DNA of 64,000 nucleotides from Croceibacterium_B sp963783195 (GCA_963783195.1 CAWAMV010000004.1:930001-994000); one strand, 5' to 3'. Shown: positions 25,395 through 34,981, numbered from the stretch's first letter. Numbers and translations are program-made. The notes: a model not told the origin generated them from the sequence alone.

Positions 25395-26483
25395 GTGAGA
25401 GACGGGGGGGCTCCGAGCTGGGACCGCTTCGCTCATTGGCCGCGAGGCGCTGCAACTGCGGCGCTGGCGGTCATTGCACTGGCGCTGGTACTGGCTGGGT
25501 GGTCATCTGTCGCGGCCCCAGCCCGTCCCAAGGATCCGGTGGCGACAACGACCGAGTCGCCAGCGCCGCCAAAGCGTGACATCGACCTGCGGCTCTATGA
25601 CCGGATTGCCTCGCGCGTCGCGCACGGGGACGACTATCACCGCGCTGCAATCCAGGAACAGCGCGCCGCGAACTTTCCGGTCAGGCCCGGCCTGGCCGTG
25701 CGATTGCCGACCATGGCCTATCTGACCGCTCTGATGGGCGGCGAGTTGTTGGCCGTCCTTCTGCTCCTTGGCGCGTTGACCGCGGGGGCATGGTACGTGC
25801 GACTAGCAGACGAGCCTGGCGGGGCTCCGCGCAGGGTGGTGACGGTCGCGCTGCTGCTGCTCGGCGCTGCGGCGGCGCTCAATCCGGCCTATGCCAACCT
25901 GCACGAAGTCTGGGCGGGATTGCTCATCGCGCTGGCCATCGGACTGCACAGGCCGGGCACCTGGCACTGGTCGTGGTTTGCCGCAGCCGGGTCGCTGGCG
26001 ATTCGCGAGCTTGCCTTGCCGTTCGTACTACTCATGGCGGCAATGGCACTCTGGCGACGCGACTGGCGCGAGGCGGTGGCTTGGGCTGTACTCGTGATCC
26101 TATTTACCGTCTTTCTCGCCTGGCACCTGGCAGAAGTGAACGCCCTGATGTTGCCGAGCGACCGGGACTCTCCAACCTGGCTCGCCTTACGCGGGCTCCG
26201 GGGGTTGACGCAGGATATTGCCGAGACCAGCGCGCTGCAGTTCCTGCCGCGCTGGCTCGCCGGTCCTCTGGCGCTGTTGCCTTTGGTCGGCTGGGCAGGG
26301 TGGAAAAGCCCGCTCGGCCTTCTCGCCGGGCTGACCTGTGCGGGCTATGGCCTGTTCTTCATGTTCGCCGGGCGTGACAACAACTTCTACTGGGGCCTGC
26401 TGGTGGTTCCCGTCTGGTTCGCCGGCTTCGCCTTCCTGCCGATGGCGCTTGGTTCGCTCTGGAAATCCGCACGGGCCGCATGA
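25395..26483 (+). CDS. Polytopic membrane protein, paralog A
   Basis: The 362-residue protein has about eight to nine hydrophobic segments. After the first helix comes a periplasmic-type loop with DLRLYDRIASRVAHGDDYHR and NFPVRPGLAVRLP, followed by helices including SLAIRELALPFVLLMAAM. The loop-plus-helix layout and the late acidic/aromatic motif resemble GT-C-fold glycosyltransferases (GT87-like), but no catalytic residues can be proven. The next gene encodes a clear paralog and overlaps this stop. The start is GTG one base after ubiB's stop, so both belong to the ubiB operon. Confidence 0.7.
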   Translation: MRDGGAPSWDRFAHWPRGAATAALAVIALALVLAGWSSVAAPARPKDPVATTTESPAPPKRDIDLRLYDRIASRVAHGDDYHRAAIQEQRAANFPVRPGLAVRLPTMAYLTALMGGELLAVLLLLGALTAGAWYVRLADEPGGAPRRVVTVALLLLGAAAALNPAYANLHEVWAGLLIALAIGLHRPGTWHWSWFAAAGSLAIRELALPFVLLMAAMALWRRDWREAVAWAVLVILFTVFLAWHLAEVNALMLPSDRDSPTWLALRGLRGLTQDIAETSALQFLPRWLAGPLALLPLVGWAGWKSPLGLLAGLTCAGYGLFFMFAGRDNNFYWGLLVVPVWFAGFAFLPMALGSLWKSARAA

Positions 26484-27616
26484 TCCGCATACCCGACATC
26501 GTGGCGTGGTGGGAAGCGCTCGGCCGCCCGCTGCGCCATCTGCCGCGCTGGACCGCCGCGCTGGCATTGGCGCTCACGGTGGTTGCCTGCCTCTGGAGCG
26601 TCCAGGCGGAGGAAAGCTACGGCCGCGAGGCGGTGGCGGCGAACAAGGCCAAGCTCAATAAGGGTGCCCGGCGCGATTTCGACCTCTACGAGGCGATCGA
26701 CAAGCGCGTCGCGGAAGGCGAGAATTACTACGCCGCCGCGCTCGACGAGCATCGCCATTCGCGTTTCCCCACCACGCCTTTCGTCACCGTCCGCCCGCCG
26801 ACGCTTGCGATGAGTTCGATCGTGTTCGGGTTGCCTGGCCTGCGGATCATCGCGGTGCTGCTGTGGGCGACGACGGCGGTCGGCATCTACTTTGGTCTGA
26901 AGGACAGGGTCGGCCGGGTCGAGCAGATCGGCGCGGGTCTCGCTGCTCTGGCGCTCGGGGCGGTGGGACTGATTACAAAGGTGGGTCTCAGTCAGGAGAT
27001 CATGGCCGGTTTGTTCGTCTCGGCCAGCCTTGCGACCTATCGCCGGCGCCTGTGGTGGCCTTCGTTCCTGCTTGCCTGCATCGGGCTGGCCATCCGCGAA
27101 CTCGCGCTTCCCTATTTCCTGTTGTGGGGTGTGCTGGCCCTGAGCCAGAAGCGCTGGGGCGAGGTCCGGGCGGTGGCAGGCGCCATCGTGCTGTTTACCG
27201 TCGGCATGGCGTTCCACGCGCAGGCCGTCATCGCGCACCGCTTGCCGGGGGATCTGGTTTCGAGCGGCTGGGGTGCATTGCAGGGCCCCGACCTTGCACT
27301 CCACGGACTGGTGCTCGTTACGCCGCTCAACGTCCTGCCGGTCTGGATCGGTGCGCCAATGGCAGTCTTGCCGCTGGTCGGTTGGTTCGGCCTCGGCGGG
27401 CGGCTGGGGCTGACCGGCAGCATCTGGTTTGCCGGATACGTTGCGATGGTGATGCTCTTCGCCCGGATCGACAACTTCTACTGGATGGCCCTGCTCACCC
27501 CCGCTTACGGCGCCGGTCTGGCGTTGGCGCCGCGCGCGATTTTCGACCTGATTGCGGCTATTCGCTCGTCGCGTGACCCACGGCCTGGTGCGGCAGGAGC
27601 CGGCTCGCGAGGATAG
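26480..27616 (+). CDS. Polytopic membrane protein, paralog B
   Basis: The 378-residue protein shares the whole architecture of its upstream neighbour: one helix, the loop DLYEAIDKRVAEGENYYAAA with FPTTPFVTVRPPTLA, then about eight helices including LAIRELALPYFLLWG, and the late RIDNFYWMALL matching RDNNFYWGLLV. The shared order indicates tandem duplication. The function is unknown; a GT-C-like membrane glycosyltransferase is the best guess. It starts by ATGA overlap and its end overlaps the convergent DUF4345 gene by 59 bp. Confidence 0.7.
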   Translation: MIRIPDIVAWWEALGRPLRHLPRWTAALALALTVVACLWSVQAEESYGREAVAANKAKLNKGARRDFDLYEAIDKRVAEGENYYAAALDEHRHSRFPTTPFVTVRPPTLAMSSIVFGLPGLRIIAVLLWATTAVGIYFGLKDRVGRVEQIGAGLAALALGAVGLITKVGLSQEIMAGLFVSASLATYRRRLWWPSFLLACIGLAIRELALPYFLLWGVLALSQKRWGEVRAVAGAIVLFTVGMAFHAQAVIAHRLPGDLVSSGWGALQGPDLALHGLVLVTPLNVLPVWIGAPMAVLPLVGWFGLGGRLGLTGSIWFAGYVAMVMLFARIDNFYWMALLTPAYGAGLALAPRAIFDLIAAIRSSRDPRPGAAGAGSRG

Positions 27617-27959
27617 AGATCACCGTCACGGCGGCCTCGACCAGCATCGGCAGCCAGAACTGCGGGTAGGTTCCGTCCACGATCGCGCTCAGCAGTCGGC
27701 CGGTGAAGGCGATGCCGAACAGCCCGGCGGGCACCAGCAGCAATTCGCCGTTGCGCTTCCATGCTCCCCATACGAGGCACACGGCGCCGACCACGAAGAA
27801 GGCAGTCATGTCGGCGCGCAAAACTGCCAGCCCCATCTTGCTCGCCGGAGCGAGGCCGAAGTCTGCCCCTGAGGTTTCCGGAGTGAAGAAGAATCCGAGG
27901 CCAATGAAGGCAAAGACGATCCCGCCGATCATGGCGAGCGCGGTGAGCACGAAACGCAT
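27558..27959 (-). CDS. DUF4345-like small membrane protein
   Basis: A 133-residue protein with four helices. It contains LAVLRADMTAFFVVGAV and LLLVPAGLFGIAFTGRLLS, matching the conserved pattern of DUF4345 (an R-A-D motif in helix 2 and G-R-x-x-S in helix 3). The function is unknown. The start is placed at MRFVLTALAMIGG (27959); an in-frame extension to 28019 has no hydrophobic or family character. Confidence 0.65.
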   Translation of the reverse strand: MRFVLTALAMIGGIVFAFIGLGFFFTPETSGADFGLAPASKMGLAVLRADMTAFFVVGAVCLVWGAWKRNGELLLVPAGLFGIAFTGRLLSAIVDGTYPQFWLPMLVEAAVTVISILASRLLPHQAVGHATSE

Positions 27960-28115
27960 TGGAAAACCTCCCCCGAAAACAACTGCCGGGTTCTTGCCCG
28001 ATCGCTCCGCGCTAGGCAAAACTTAACCATCGCGCGGGCATCACTGGTCTCGCGACGGGCGTGCCGTTAGGGTGCGTTCCTGCACGTGCGCCTGAGGAGG
28101 GACGACGGGAAAAGC

Positions 28116-29735
28116 ATGGCCGGGCCACGTATCTTGCTGGTCGTGGGCGGTGGGATCGCCGCCTACAAGAGTTGCGAGCTCGTCCGCCTGATCAAGAAGG
28201 GCGGCGGCGACGTAACCTGCGTGCTGACCGACGGCGGCGCACAATTCGTAACTCCGATGAGCCTGGCCGCCCTGTCCGGCAATCAGGTCCATTCCAGCTT
28301 GTGGGACCTGAAGGACGAGGTCGAGATCGGCCACATCCAGCTCTCGCGCCAAGCCGACCTCGTAGTGGTCTGCCCGGCGACGGCGGACCTGCTGGCCAAG
28401 ATGGCGGCGGGCATCGCCGACGATCTGGGTACTACTTTGATCCTGGCGACCGACAAGCCGGTGCTGACGGTGCCGGGCATGAACGTGCGCATGTGGCAGC
28501 ACGAGGCGACCCAGCGCAACGTCGCCCTGCTGCGCGAAGCCGGGGTTACCGTCCTCGAGCCTGACGAGGGCGAGATGGCCTGCGGGGAGTATGGACCCGG
28601 CCGCCTGCCCGAACCGGAGACCGTCTGGCTCGAGATCGCCGACGCGCTTAATCTCGATCCGGGCGAAGCCGGGGCGCGCGACATCGAAGAGCTGATGGAA
28701 GCTATCGAGCCGGAAGAGGAAGTCGAGGTGGCTCCGAGGCGGGGCGGTCTCGGCGGTCTTCTCTCGTCGATCATCCCGCGCTCGACCCCGCGGCGCATCG
28801 CCGAGGAGGAGGTCTCGTTCGCAGATGATTTCAATCCGCCCGAAGAACTTCCGGCCGAGGACGGGACCGCCGAAGAGGCGGTCGAAATCGTGCCCGACCT
28901 GGCCCATCCTCTGATGGCGGTCAAAGGCAAGGCGAAGGCCGCCCCACCGACCGATCTTCAGGCCATCAATCACGAGCTCAGCCCGCACCAGTCCGCGCCC
29001 GAGCCGGTGCCCGAAGGCCCGCTGGTCGAGGAACTGGCGGAGGATCCGCTCGTCTTTCAGCCCGACTTCGACGAAAGCGACGATCACCGGCCGCTCTACG
29101 GAAAGCACATCCTGGTGACCGCGGGGCCAACCTGGGAAAAGATCGACCCGGTGCGCTACATCGCCAACCGGTCGAGCGGGAAGCAGGGCTTCGCCATTGC
29201 CGCCGCCGCCGCCGCCGCGGGCGCCCGGGTGACGCTGGTGACCGGCCCGGTCCATCTTGCCACGCCGCGCGGGGTCGACAGGATCGACGTAGAAAGCGCC
29301 GATGAAATGGCCAAGGTGGTGAAGAAGGCGTTGCCCGCCGATGCCGCGGTAATGGTCGCCGCGGTCGCCGATTGGCGAACGCGCGATTATGAGCCGCACA
29401 AGATCAAGAAGCGCGGGTCGGCCCCACCGGCCCTCTTGCTGACCGAGAACCCGGATATCCTGGTCAACGTCGCCGCGGACAGGAAACGACCCAAGCTCCT
29501 TATCGGTTTCGCCGCCGAAACCGACGATGTGCTCGCCAACGCGCGCAAGAAGCGCAAGAACAAGGGCGCCGACTGGATCGTCGCCAACGATGTCTCCGGC
29601 GATGTCATGGGGGGCAAGGACAACAAGGTTACGTTGGTGAGCGAAACGAACGAGGAAAACTGGGACCGCATGAGCAAGGAAGACGTGGCGCTGAAGCTGG
29701 TGGGCCGGATCGCCGATGAACTCGTCAACCGATAG
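28116..29735 (+). CDS. coaBC: Bifunctional phosphopantothenoylcysteine decarboxylase/synthetase
   Basis: The 539-residue enzyme performs two steps of CoA synthesis. The CoaC half has the catalytic histidine (EIGHIQLSRQ), PGMNVRMW and the cysteine of MACGEYGPGRLPEP. The CoaB half begins near GKHILVTAGPTWEKIDPVR and has NRSSGKQG and a late lysine-rich loop. Between them lies an unusual acidic, proline-rich linker of roughly 130 residues (about 195-330), where typical enzymes have a short joint. The start at MAGPRILLVVGG is preferred over an ATG 30 bp upstream. Confidence 0.94.
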   Translation: MAGPRILLVVGGGIAAYKSCELVRLIKKGGGDVTCVLTDGGAQFVTPMSLAALSGNQVHSSLWDLKDEVEIGHIQLSRQADLVVVCPATADLLAKMAAGIADDLGTTLILATDKPVLTVPGMNVRMWQHEATQRNVALLREAGVTVLEPDEGEMACGEYGPGRLPEPETVWLEIADALNLDPGEAGARDIEELMEAIEPEEEVEVAPRRGGLGGLLSSIIPRSTPRRIAEEEVSFADDFNPPEELPAEDGTAEEAVEIVPDLAHPLMAVKGKAKAAPPTDLQAINHELSPHQSAPEPVPEGPLVEELAEDPLVFQPDFDESDDHRPLYGKHILVTAGPTWEKIDPVRYIANRSSGKQGFAIAAAAAAAGARVTLVTGPVHLATPRGVDRIDVESADEMAKVVKKALPADAAVMVAAVADWRTRDYEPHKIKKRGSAPPALLLTENPDILVNVAADRKRPKLLIGFAAETDDVLANARKKRKNKGADWIVANDVSGDVMGGKDNKVTLVSETNEENWDRMSKEDVALKLVGRIADELVNR

Positions 29736-30192
29736 GGCGCCCGTTGCCGTTGCGCTAAAACGCCTGCCTCACGGGCAGGACCTTGCGCTCCCGGCTTATG
29801 CAACTGCCGGCGCTGCCGGGATGGACGTGCTGTCCGCCGAGGACGTTACGGTTCTTCCCGGCGCTCGCCACGCCGTCGCAACCGGCCTCGCGCTGGCCAT
29901 TCCGGCAGGATACGAGATCCAGGTGCGGCCGCGCTCGGGCCTGGCGCTCAAGCACGGGATCACTGTCCCAAACACTCCCGGCACGATCGATTCGGACTAT
30001 CGCGGCGAACTGAAGGTGATCCTCATCAATCACGGCGATGGACCGTTCGAGATCCGTCGCGGCGACCGGGTCGCCCAGCTGGTCCTGGCGCCCGTCACGC
30101 GGGCCACCTGGGACGAGGTGGACGAACTCGACGATACCGATCGCGGGGCAGGCGGCTTCGGTTCGACCGGCGGGCACAAGGCCCTGGTCTAG
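29716..30192 (+). CDS. dut: dUTP diphosphatase
   Basis: A 158-residue trimeric dUTPase that keeps uracil out of DNA and supplies dUMP. All five motifs are visible: AGMDVLSAED, RPRSGLALKHG, TIDSDYRGELKV, GDRVAQLV and the glycine-rich GAGGFGSTGG tail. It overlaps the coaBC end by 20 bp, an arrangement (coaBC-dut) that is widespread in proteobacteria. Its end overlaps the convergent esterase gene by 4 bp. Confidence 0.96.
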   Translation: MNSSTDRAPVAVALKRLPHGQDLALPAYATAGAAGMDVLSAEDVTVLPGARHAVATGLALAIPAGYEIQVRPRSGLALKHGITVPNTPGTIDSDYRGELKVILINHGDGPFEIRRGDRVAQLVLAPVTRATWDEVDELDDTDRGAGGFGSTGGHKALV

Positions 30193-31118
30193 AGTACGCC
30201 GTTCCGCTTCATCCACGCTACCAGCGGTCCGCTGAGCGACTTGTCCTCGGTCCCCAGGGCCATTCCCTCGGTGAAGTGGTTGTGGTCTCCCAGCCTGACG
30301 TATTCAGGGCAGGCCTCGGGTTGCTCGCACAGCCAGTCGCGTGCCTGTTCGGCAAAGTGCTGCATCATGTAGGGGTCGAACTCGGCATTGCCGAGGAAAA
30401 GCGGCACATTGGCGCCACGCAGCCGCTCGACCTGGGGATGCGCGGTCTGGAGGTTCGCATCGGTGCCGTAATAGGGGTGGGGTGCGGCGCCGGGCTCTAC
30501 TTCGTCGGCATAAAAGGGGGAGAGGAGGACCGCTCCCTTGATCCCGGCAATTTCCGTTCCCTGCACTTCGGGATGAGCGACATAGTCGGCCACGTGGTTG
30601 GCCCCCGCCGAATGACCGAACACAACGATTCTGTCCGGATCTCCTCCGTATTCCCCAATATGTCCGCGGACCCATAGCAGCGCGGAGGCGAGATCGTTGG
30701 CCGCCGCCGGCCACTTGTTGGCGGGGGCGAGGCGATAGTCGACGCTGACCCCGACCATTCCTTCGTGCACCGCCCAGGTCGGGATATTGTCGGGATAGGG
30801 CTGGCCGCCGCGCCGCCCGCCGACGAACCCACCGCCATGGACGAAGACCATGACCGGCCGCTTCGCGCGCTCGGTCCCGTCGGCCATGTAGATATCGAGT
30901 TCCTGCGACGGTTCGCTGCCGTAGGCGATTCCGCGCGTGATCGTCACGCCATCGAACATGGCCGGGTCGATGCGCCCCTGCCATGGAGAGTACCCCTCGA
31001 CCGGGTTCATCGTCTGGCCCAGCGCGCGCGTCTTTTCGGCGATGTCGGGCGGCACCTGCGCCATGGCGCCAGATGAGGTTGCCAGCAGCACGGCGATTGT
31101 GATCCGAAGGTGTTTCAT
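30189..31118 (-). CDS. Secreted alpha/beta hydrolase (HSL-type esterase)
   Basis: The 309-residue protein has a signal peptide (MKHLRITIAVLLATSSGAMA) and the hormone-sensitive-lipase-type fold. The oxyanion motif is HGGGFVGG, the nucleophile serine is in VFGHSAGANH, and a late Asp-His pair (AEFDPYMM and LGDHNHF) completes the triad. It is likely a periplasmic carboxylesterase; the substrate is unknown. It is transcribed toward dut. Confidence 0.85.
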   Translation of the reverse strand: MKHLRITIAVLLATSSGAMAQVPPDIAEKTRALGQTMNPVEGYSPWQGRIDPAMFDGVTITRGIAYGSEPSQELDIYMADGTERAKRPVMVFVHGGGFVGGRRGGQPYPDNIPTWAVHEGMVGVSVDYRLAPANKWPAAANDLASALLWVRGHIGEYGGDPDRIVVFGHSAGANHVADYVAHPEVQGTEIAGIKGAVLLSPFYADEVEPGAAPHPYYGTDANLQTAHPQVERLRGANVPLFLGNAEFDPYMMQHFAEQARDWLCEQPEACPEYVRLGDHNHFTEGMALGTEDKSLSGPLVAWMKRNGVL

Positions 31119-31201
31119 GTCTCTCCCGTTTCGTCTCAGGCCGGCCTTGCGAGCTGGCACACGCGCAGAAAGCCTAACCGTACCGGTCCGGCGCGCCAAC
31201 G

Positions 31202-31230
31202 AAAAAGGGCGGGCCAGGATGGGCCCGCCC
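31202..31230 (-). terminator. Intrinsic terminator of the DUF4136 lipoprotein gene
   Basis: A perfect 9-bp GC stem (31207-31215 with 31222-31230) and a 6-nt loop are followed on the minus strand by TTTTTC. It lies directly downstream of the DUF4136 gene and upstream of the esterase gene, so the two are separate transcripts. Confidence 0.9.
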
Positions 31231-31256
31231 TCTCTGGTGATTGCGTCGTGGCGGCT

Positions 31257-31985
31257 TTATCGCCTCGTGTTGCGCTGCACCGGCATGTTTTCGGGCGCGA
31301 CCGAGATGCGCATGGTCTCGCCGGAATTGCCGGGGAAATCGGTGAACATCGCCTCGACAAGGTTGGGCACGAGGTACTGCAGCCGGTTCGAGGTGGAGAG
31401 CGCCTGCGCCTTGCCTTCGAAAAGGCGCTGGCCGGTGGCCTGGTTGTCGATCTTCATCTCGATGCCGCTGGTGTAGACGGTGTAGCTGTCGATATCCGGC
31501 CCCCCGAAAAACGGGTCGTAGAAGCCGTAACCCCAGGGGCGCGTCGGGACGTAGGTCACGCGCGTGTTCCCGTGGCGATCGCGATAGGCGACCGGCTGGC
31601 TGTAGCCATACCAAGGGCTATAGAATGGGTCGTAACCCCAACCGCCGCGGCTCAAGCCGGTCGTGCGAACGCGTTCGCGACCATTGTCGACGCCATAGTC
31701 GAAGCGTACCAGCATCGTCGCCGCCTCGGGGCTGGAGGCCTGGACGTAGCCGAGCTCAGCCAGGTTCTGGGCGACATATCCCGCGTACTGCGAGAACTCG
31801 AGCCCGCCCGCCAGCGCCGGATCCTCGGCGACGACGTAGAAGCTCTGCCCCTGCGGGGCGGGAAGCTGGGTCTGGAAACGCGACACGTCGGCATTGAAGC
31901 CGGTCGTGCACGCCGAAACGCCGACCAGTGCCAGCGAGGCGGCGGCGATCTTTACCGCGCGCGAGGAAAAGGAAAAGAACGTCAT
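31257..31985 (-). CDS. DUF4136 domain lipoprotein
   Basis: The 242-residue product has a lipoprotein signal with lipobox VSAC near residue 26, then TTGFNADVSRFQTQ, an alpha/beta DUF4136 domain and an aromatic central stretch rich in Trp, Tyr and Pro (WGYDPFYSPWYGYSQPV). The end carries DNQATGQRLFEGKAQA, a phrase common in the family. It is presumably an envelope lipoprotein of unknown role. Confidence 0.82.
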   Translation of the reverse strand: MTFFSFSSRAVKIAAASLALVGVSACTTGFNADVSRFQTQLPAPQGQSFYVVAEDPALAGGLEFSQYAGYVAQNLAELGYVQASSPEAATMLVRFDYGVDNGRERVRTTGLSRGGWGYDPFYSPWYGYSQPVAYRDRHGNTRVTYVPTRPWGYGFYDPFFGGPDIDSYTVYTSGIEMKIDNQATGQRLFEGKAQALSTSNRLQYLVPNLVEAMFTDFPGNSGETMRISVAPENMPVQRNTRR

Positions 31986-32131
31986 GGTCCTGTTGCTCCG
32001 AAAACGTGTTGCCGCAGCCTGGCCCCCCTCAACTGGGCACGCGCTGTCGTTCGATAGGGCGTGTTATAGGTATGACGGGCTGAACCGCGATTGAATATCA
32101 CGATTCACAAATGTGCATGATTTCAGCGGTT

Positions 32132-33157
32132 TCAATGCCGTCCGTGGACCAGCCCAAGCGCCTCATAGGCGGCGCCCAGCGTGGGTCCGCCCATCTCGCG
32201 AGCGCGCGCGGCACCGCGAGCGAGAATGGCGTCGAGCGATTCGCGGTCGGCCTTGAGCTCGTTGAAGCGCCCGGTAATCGGACCAAGCTGCTCGACCATC
32301 AGTTCACCGAGCGCCGGCTTGAACACACCGAAGCCCTGGCCGCCGAACTGCGCCAGCACTTCGTCGAGCGAAGTCCCCGCCATTGCTGCGTAAATCGTCA
32401 CCAGGTTGAGCGCCTCGGGCCGGCCTTCGAGGCCTTCCGCCTCACTTGGCAACGGCTCGGGATCGGTCTTGGCCTTCTTTACCTTGCGCATGATCGTGTC
32501 GGCATCGTCGCGCAACTCGATCCGGCTCATCTCGCTCGGGTCCGACTTGCTCATCTTTGCGCTGCCGTCGCGCAAGGACATGATCCGCGCCGCTTCGGGC
32601 GGGATGATCGGCTCGGGCAGGGTAAAGACCGGCGCATCTCCGGTCGCAAAGTCGTTGTTGAACTTCTGCGCGATGTCGCGCGCCAGCTCGAGGTGCTGCT
32701 TCTGGTCCTCGCCCACGGGCACATGCGTCGCCTGGTAGAGCAGCACGTCCGCTGCCTGCAGGACCGGGTAGGTGAACAGCGCGATGCTGGCCCCCTCGCG
32801 GTTCTTGCCCGACTTGTCTTTGAACTGGGTCATCCGGTTCAGCCACCCCATCCGCGCGGTGCCGTTGAGTAGCCATTGCAGTTCGGCGTGGGCCGGGACC
32901 TGGGCCTGGTTGAACAGGATCGTGCGCTCGGTATCGAGCCCGGCGGCCACCAGCATGGCGACCAGCTCGAGCGTGGAGGCGCGTAGCTCTGCCGGGCTGT
33001 GCGGCATCGAGATGGCGTGGAGGTCGGCAATGAAGATCAGGCACTGGCCGCCCGCGGCGAGCGCGTCATCCTGCAACTTCACGTAGTTGCGGATGGCGCC
33101 GAGATAGTTGCCGAGGTGGGGGTTGCCGGTGGGCTGGATGCCGGAGACGACGCGCAT
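32132..33157 (-). CDS. trpS: Tryptophanyl-tRNA synthetase
   Basis: The 341-residue class I aminoacyl-tRNA synthetase charges tRNA-Trp. The HIGH-type motif is HLGNYLGAI and the KMSKS motif is AKMSKSD. Its N-terminus MRVVSGIQPTGNPHLGN matches the family, as does GEDQKQHLELARD. A long alpha-helical region after KMSKS (including RKVKKAKTDPEPLP) is typical. It is downstream of murJ on the same strand, with ~180 bp between. Confidence 0.96.
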   Translation of the reverse strand: MRVVSGIQPTGNPHLGNYLGAIRNYVKLQDDALAAGGQCLIFIADLHAISMPHSPAELRASTLELVAMLVAAGLDTERTILFNQAQVPAHAELQWLLNGTARMGWLNRMTQFKDKSGKNREGASIALFTYPVLQAADVLLYQATHVPVGEDQKQHLELARDIAQKFNNDFATGDAPVFTLPEPIIPPEAARIMSLRDGSAKMSKSDPSEMSRIELRDDADTIMRKVKKAKTDPEPLPSEAEGLEGRPEALNLVTIYAAMAGTSLDEVLAQFGGQGFGVFKPALGELMVEQLGPITGRFNELKADRESLDAILARGAARAREMGGPTLGAAYEALGLVHGRH

Positions 33158-33340
33158 GGCGGTGTCCTTTTCGAAAAGGTGTCAGTCAAAAAGCGAAGGG
33201 CGCCCGGCGAGCGGGCGAAAGTCGTTCAGGCGGAACGCGGCCATCGCCAGGCCGCCCGACCGCGCACCGCGAGGCGGCGCGGTGGTGACACTGCAGGGGC
33301 GGCTTCACGAACCATCGCCGGTGCGATTAGCACACGCGCG

Positions 33341-34948
33341 CTATTCGGCAAGGTCGACGGGCTTGTCCGCCCGCTTGCGCTTCAGCTGGGCGAGCAGGTC
33401 CTTGTCGAGCGCGCCGACGAGATAGGCGACCGCAAAGAACACGATCATTCCGCCGAGCACCAGCACGGCGAGCGACCAGACCCGTTCGAACACGTTGCCG
33501 GCATAGCGGCCCGCAAACTGCGGCAGCAGCCACCACAGGAACGCGCCCATGGCCGCGCTCGCGATCGCCTGCCGGGCAATGCGCCCGGCCAGTTTGCCGG
33601 TCATGTGGAACCAGCCGCGCACCTGCAGCAGGGTGTAGAGCGTCAGCACGTTGAGGGTCGAGGTGATCGCGGTCGCGGCAGCGAGTCCGACGATGCCGTA
33701 ACGCGGCACGACGTAGAAGTTGAGCGCGATGTTCACCGCCAGCGCGCCTGCGGCGATGAACACCGGGGTGCGCGTGTCCTCGCGGCTGAAGAACGCTGGC
33801 TGGAACACCTTCACCAGGACATAGGATGGGAGCCCGCAGACGAGAGCAACGACGATGTCGGCCATGATGGCCCCGTCCGCGAGGGTCATCTTGCCGCCGA
33901 CGAAAAAGGCGGTCACGAACGCCGGTGCGCAGATCGCGAGCGCCACGGCTGCGGGGAGGGTGAGGAGGGTGCCGACCTCCACCGCGTTGGCCTGCAACCG
34001 CTGCGCCTCGCGCTTGTCGCCGCCCTGGATGTGACGCGCGAGCATCGGCAGTATCGCCGTGCCGAGCGCAATACCGAAGATGCCGAGGGGCATCTGGTTG
34101 AGTCGGTCTGCCATCTTCAGCAGAGTGAGCGAGCCCTGCGGCAGGCTGGTGGCAAAGAACGTGTCGACCAGCTGGCTGACCTGGTAGATGCCCGCGCCGA
34201 AAGTGGCTGGCAGGATCAGCATCCCGAGCCGCCTTACCTCCGGCGTGAATTTGGGCGCGCTGACCTTGAGGTGCACTCCGGCGCGGCGCGCTTCCCACCA
34301 CATGTAGGCGAGCTGCACTACGCCCGAGAGCGACAGCGAGATCGCCAGCGCCCACGCGACGATCCGGTCGTCTCCTCCATCTCCGCGCAGGTACCAGCCG
34401 GCCACGATGCCGCTGATCATCACCAGGTTGAGGAACACCGGGGCGAATGCCCCCGGCCCGAACCGGCTGCGGGCATTGAGAAGCCCCGAGAGCATCGCCA
34501 CCAGGCTGACCAGTGCCAGGTATGGAAAGGTCACGCGGCTCAGCAGGACCGCCAGTTCGAACTTGCCTGGCACCTCCTGGTATTCGCGCGCCAGCAGCCA
34601 CACGATACCTGGCATTGCGATCATGCACAGGGCGGAAAAGCCCAGCAGGACCCACACGAAGACCGACAGCACGTCGCCGGCGAATTCGTCCGCCGCCGCC
34701 TCGCCGCCGCCTTCCTCGTCCGGCCGGTGCAACCGGCGCGCGTACATAGGCACGAAGGCGACGCTAAACGCGCCCTCGGCGAACAGGCGGCGGAAGGTGT
34801 TGGGCAGGGTGAAGGCGAGCTGCCAGGCGTCGGCTGCCAGCCCTGCGCCGAGCACGCGGGCAAGCAGCATGTCGCGCACGAAGCCGAACACGCGGCTGAC
34901 CGCGGTCAGGCCACCGATCGTTCCGACGTTGCGGACGAGGCTACTCAT
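33341..34948 (-). CDS. murJ: Lipid II flippase MurJ
   Basis: The 535-residue MOP-superfamily protein has 14 predicted helices and moves lipid II across the inner membrane during wall synthesis. The N-terminus MSSLVRNVGTIGGLTAVSRV is typical, as are the conserved arginines in VFGFVRDMLLARVLG and FAEGAFSVAFVPMY. It is 33 bp downstream of secB on the same strand. Confidence 0.95.
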   Translation of the reverse strand: MSSLVRNVGTIGGLTAVSRVFGFVRDMLLARVLGAGLAADAWQLAFTLPNTFRRLFAEGAFSVAFVPMYARRLHRPDEEGGGEAAADEFAGDVLSVFVWVLLGFSALCMIAMPGIVWLLAREYQEVPGKFELAVLLSRVTFPYLALVSLVAMLSGLLNARSRFGPGAFAPVFLNLVMISGIVAGWYLRGDGGDDRIVAWALAISLSLSGVVQLAYMWWEARRAGVHLKVSAPKFTPEVRRLGMLILPATFGAGIYQVSQLVDTFFATSLPQGSLTLLKMADRLNQMPLGIFGIALGTAILPMLARHIQGGDKREAQRLQANAVEVGTLLTLPAAVALAICAPAFVTAFFVGGKMTLADGAIMADIVVALVCGLPSYVLVKVFQPAFFSREDTRTPVFIAAGALAVNIALNFYVVPRYGIVGLAAATAITSTLNVLTLYTLLQVRGWFHMTGKLAGRIARQAIASAAMGAFLWWLLPQFAGRYAGNVFERVWSLAVLVLGGMIVFFAVAYLVGALDKDLLAQLKRKRADKPVDLAE

Positions 34949-34981
34949 GGGCTGCTCACCGGCGCGCCCTACCGGCAGTGC

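Noticed and set aside
33158..33340. Possible RNA gene between trpS and murJ
   Set aside because: No cloverleaf or conserved RNA structure could be found by eye; the stretch appears to be plain spacer with a possible trpS promoter.
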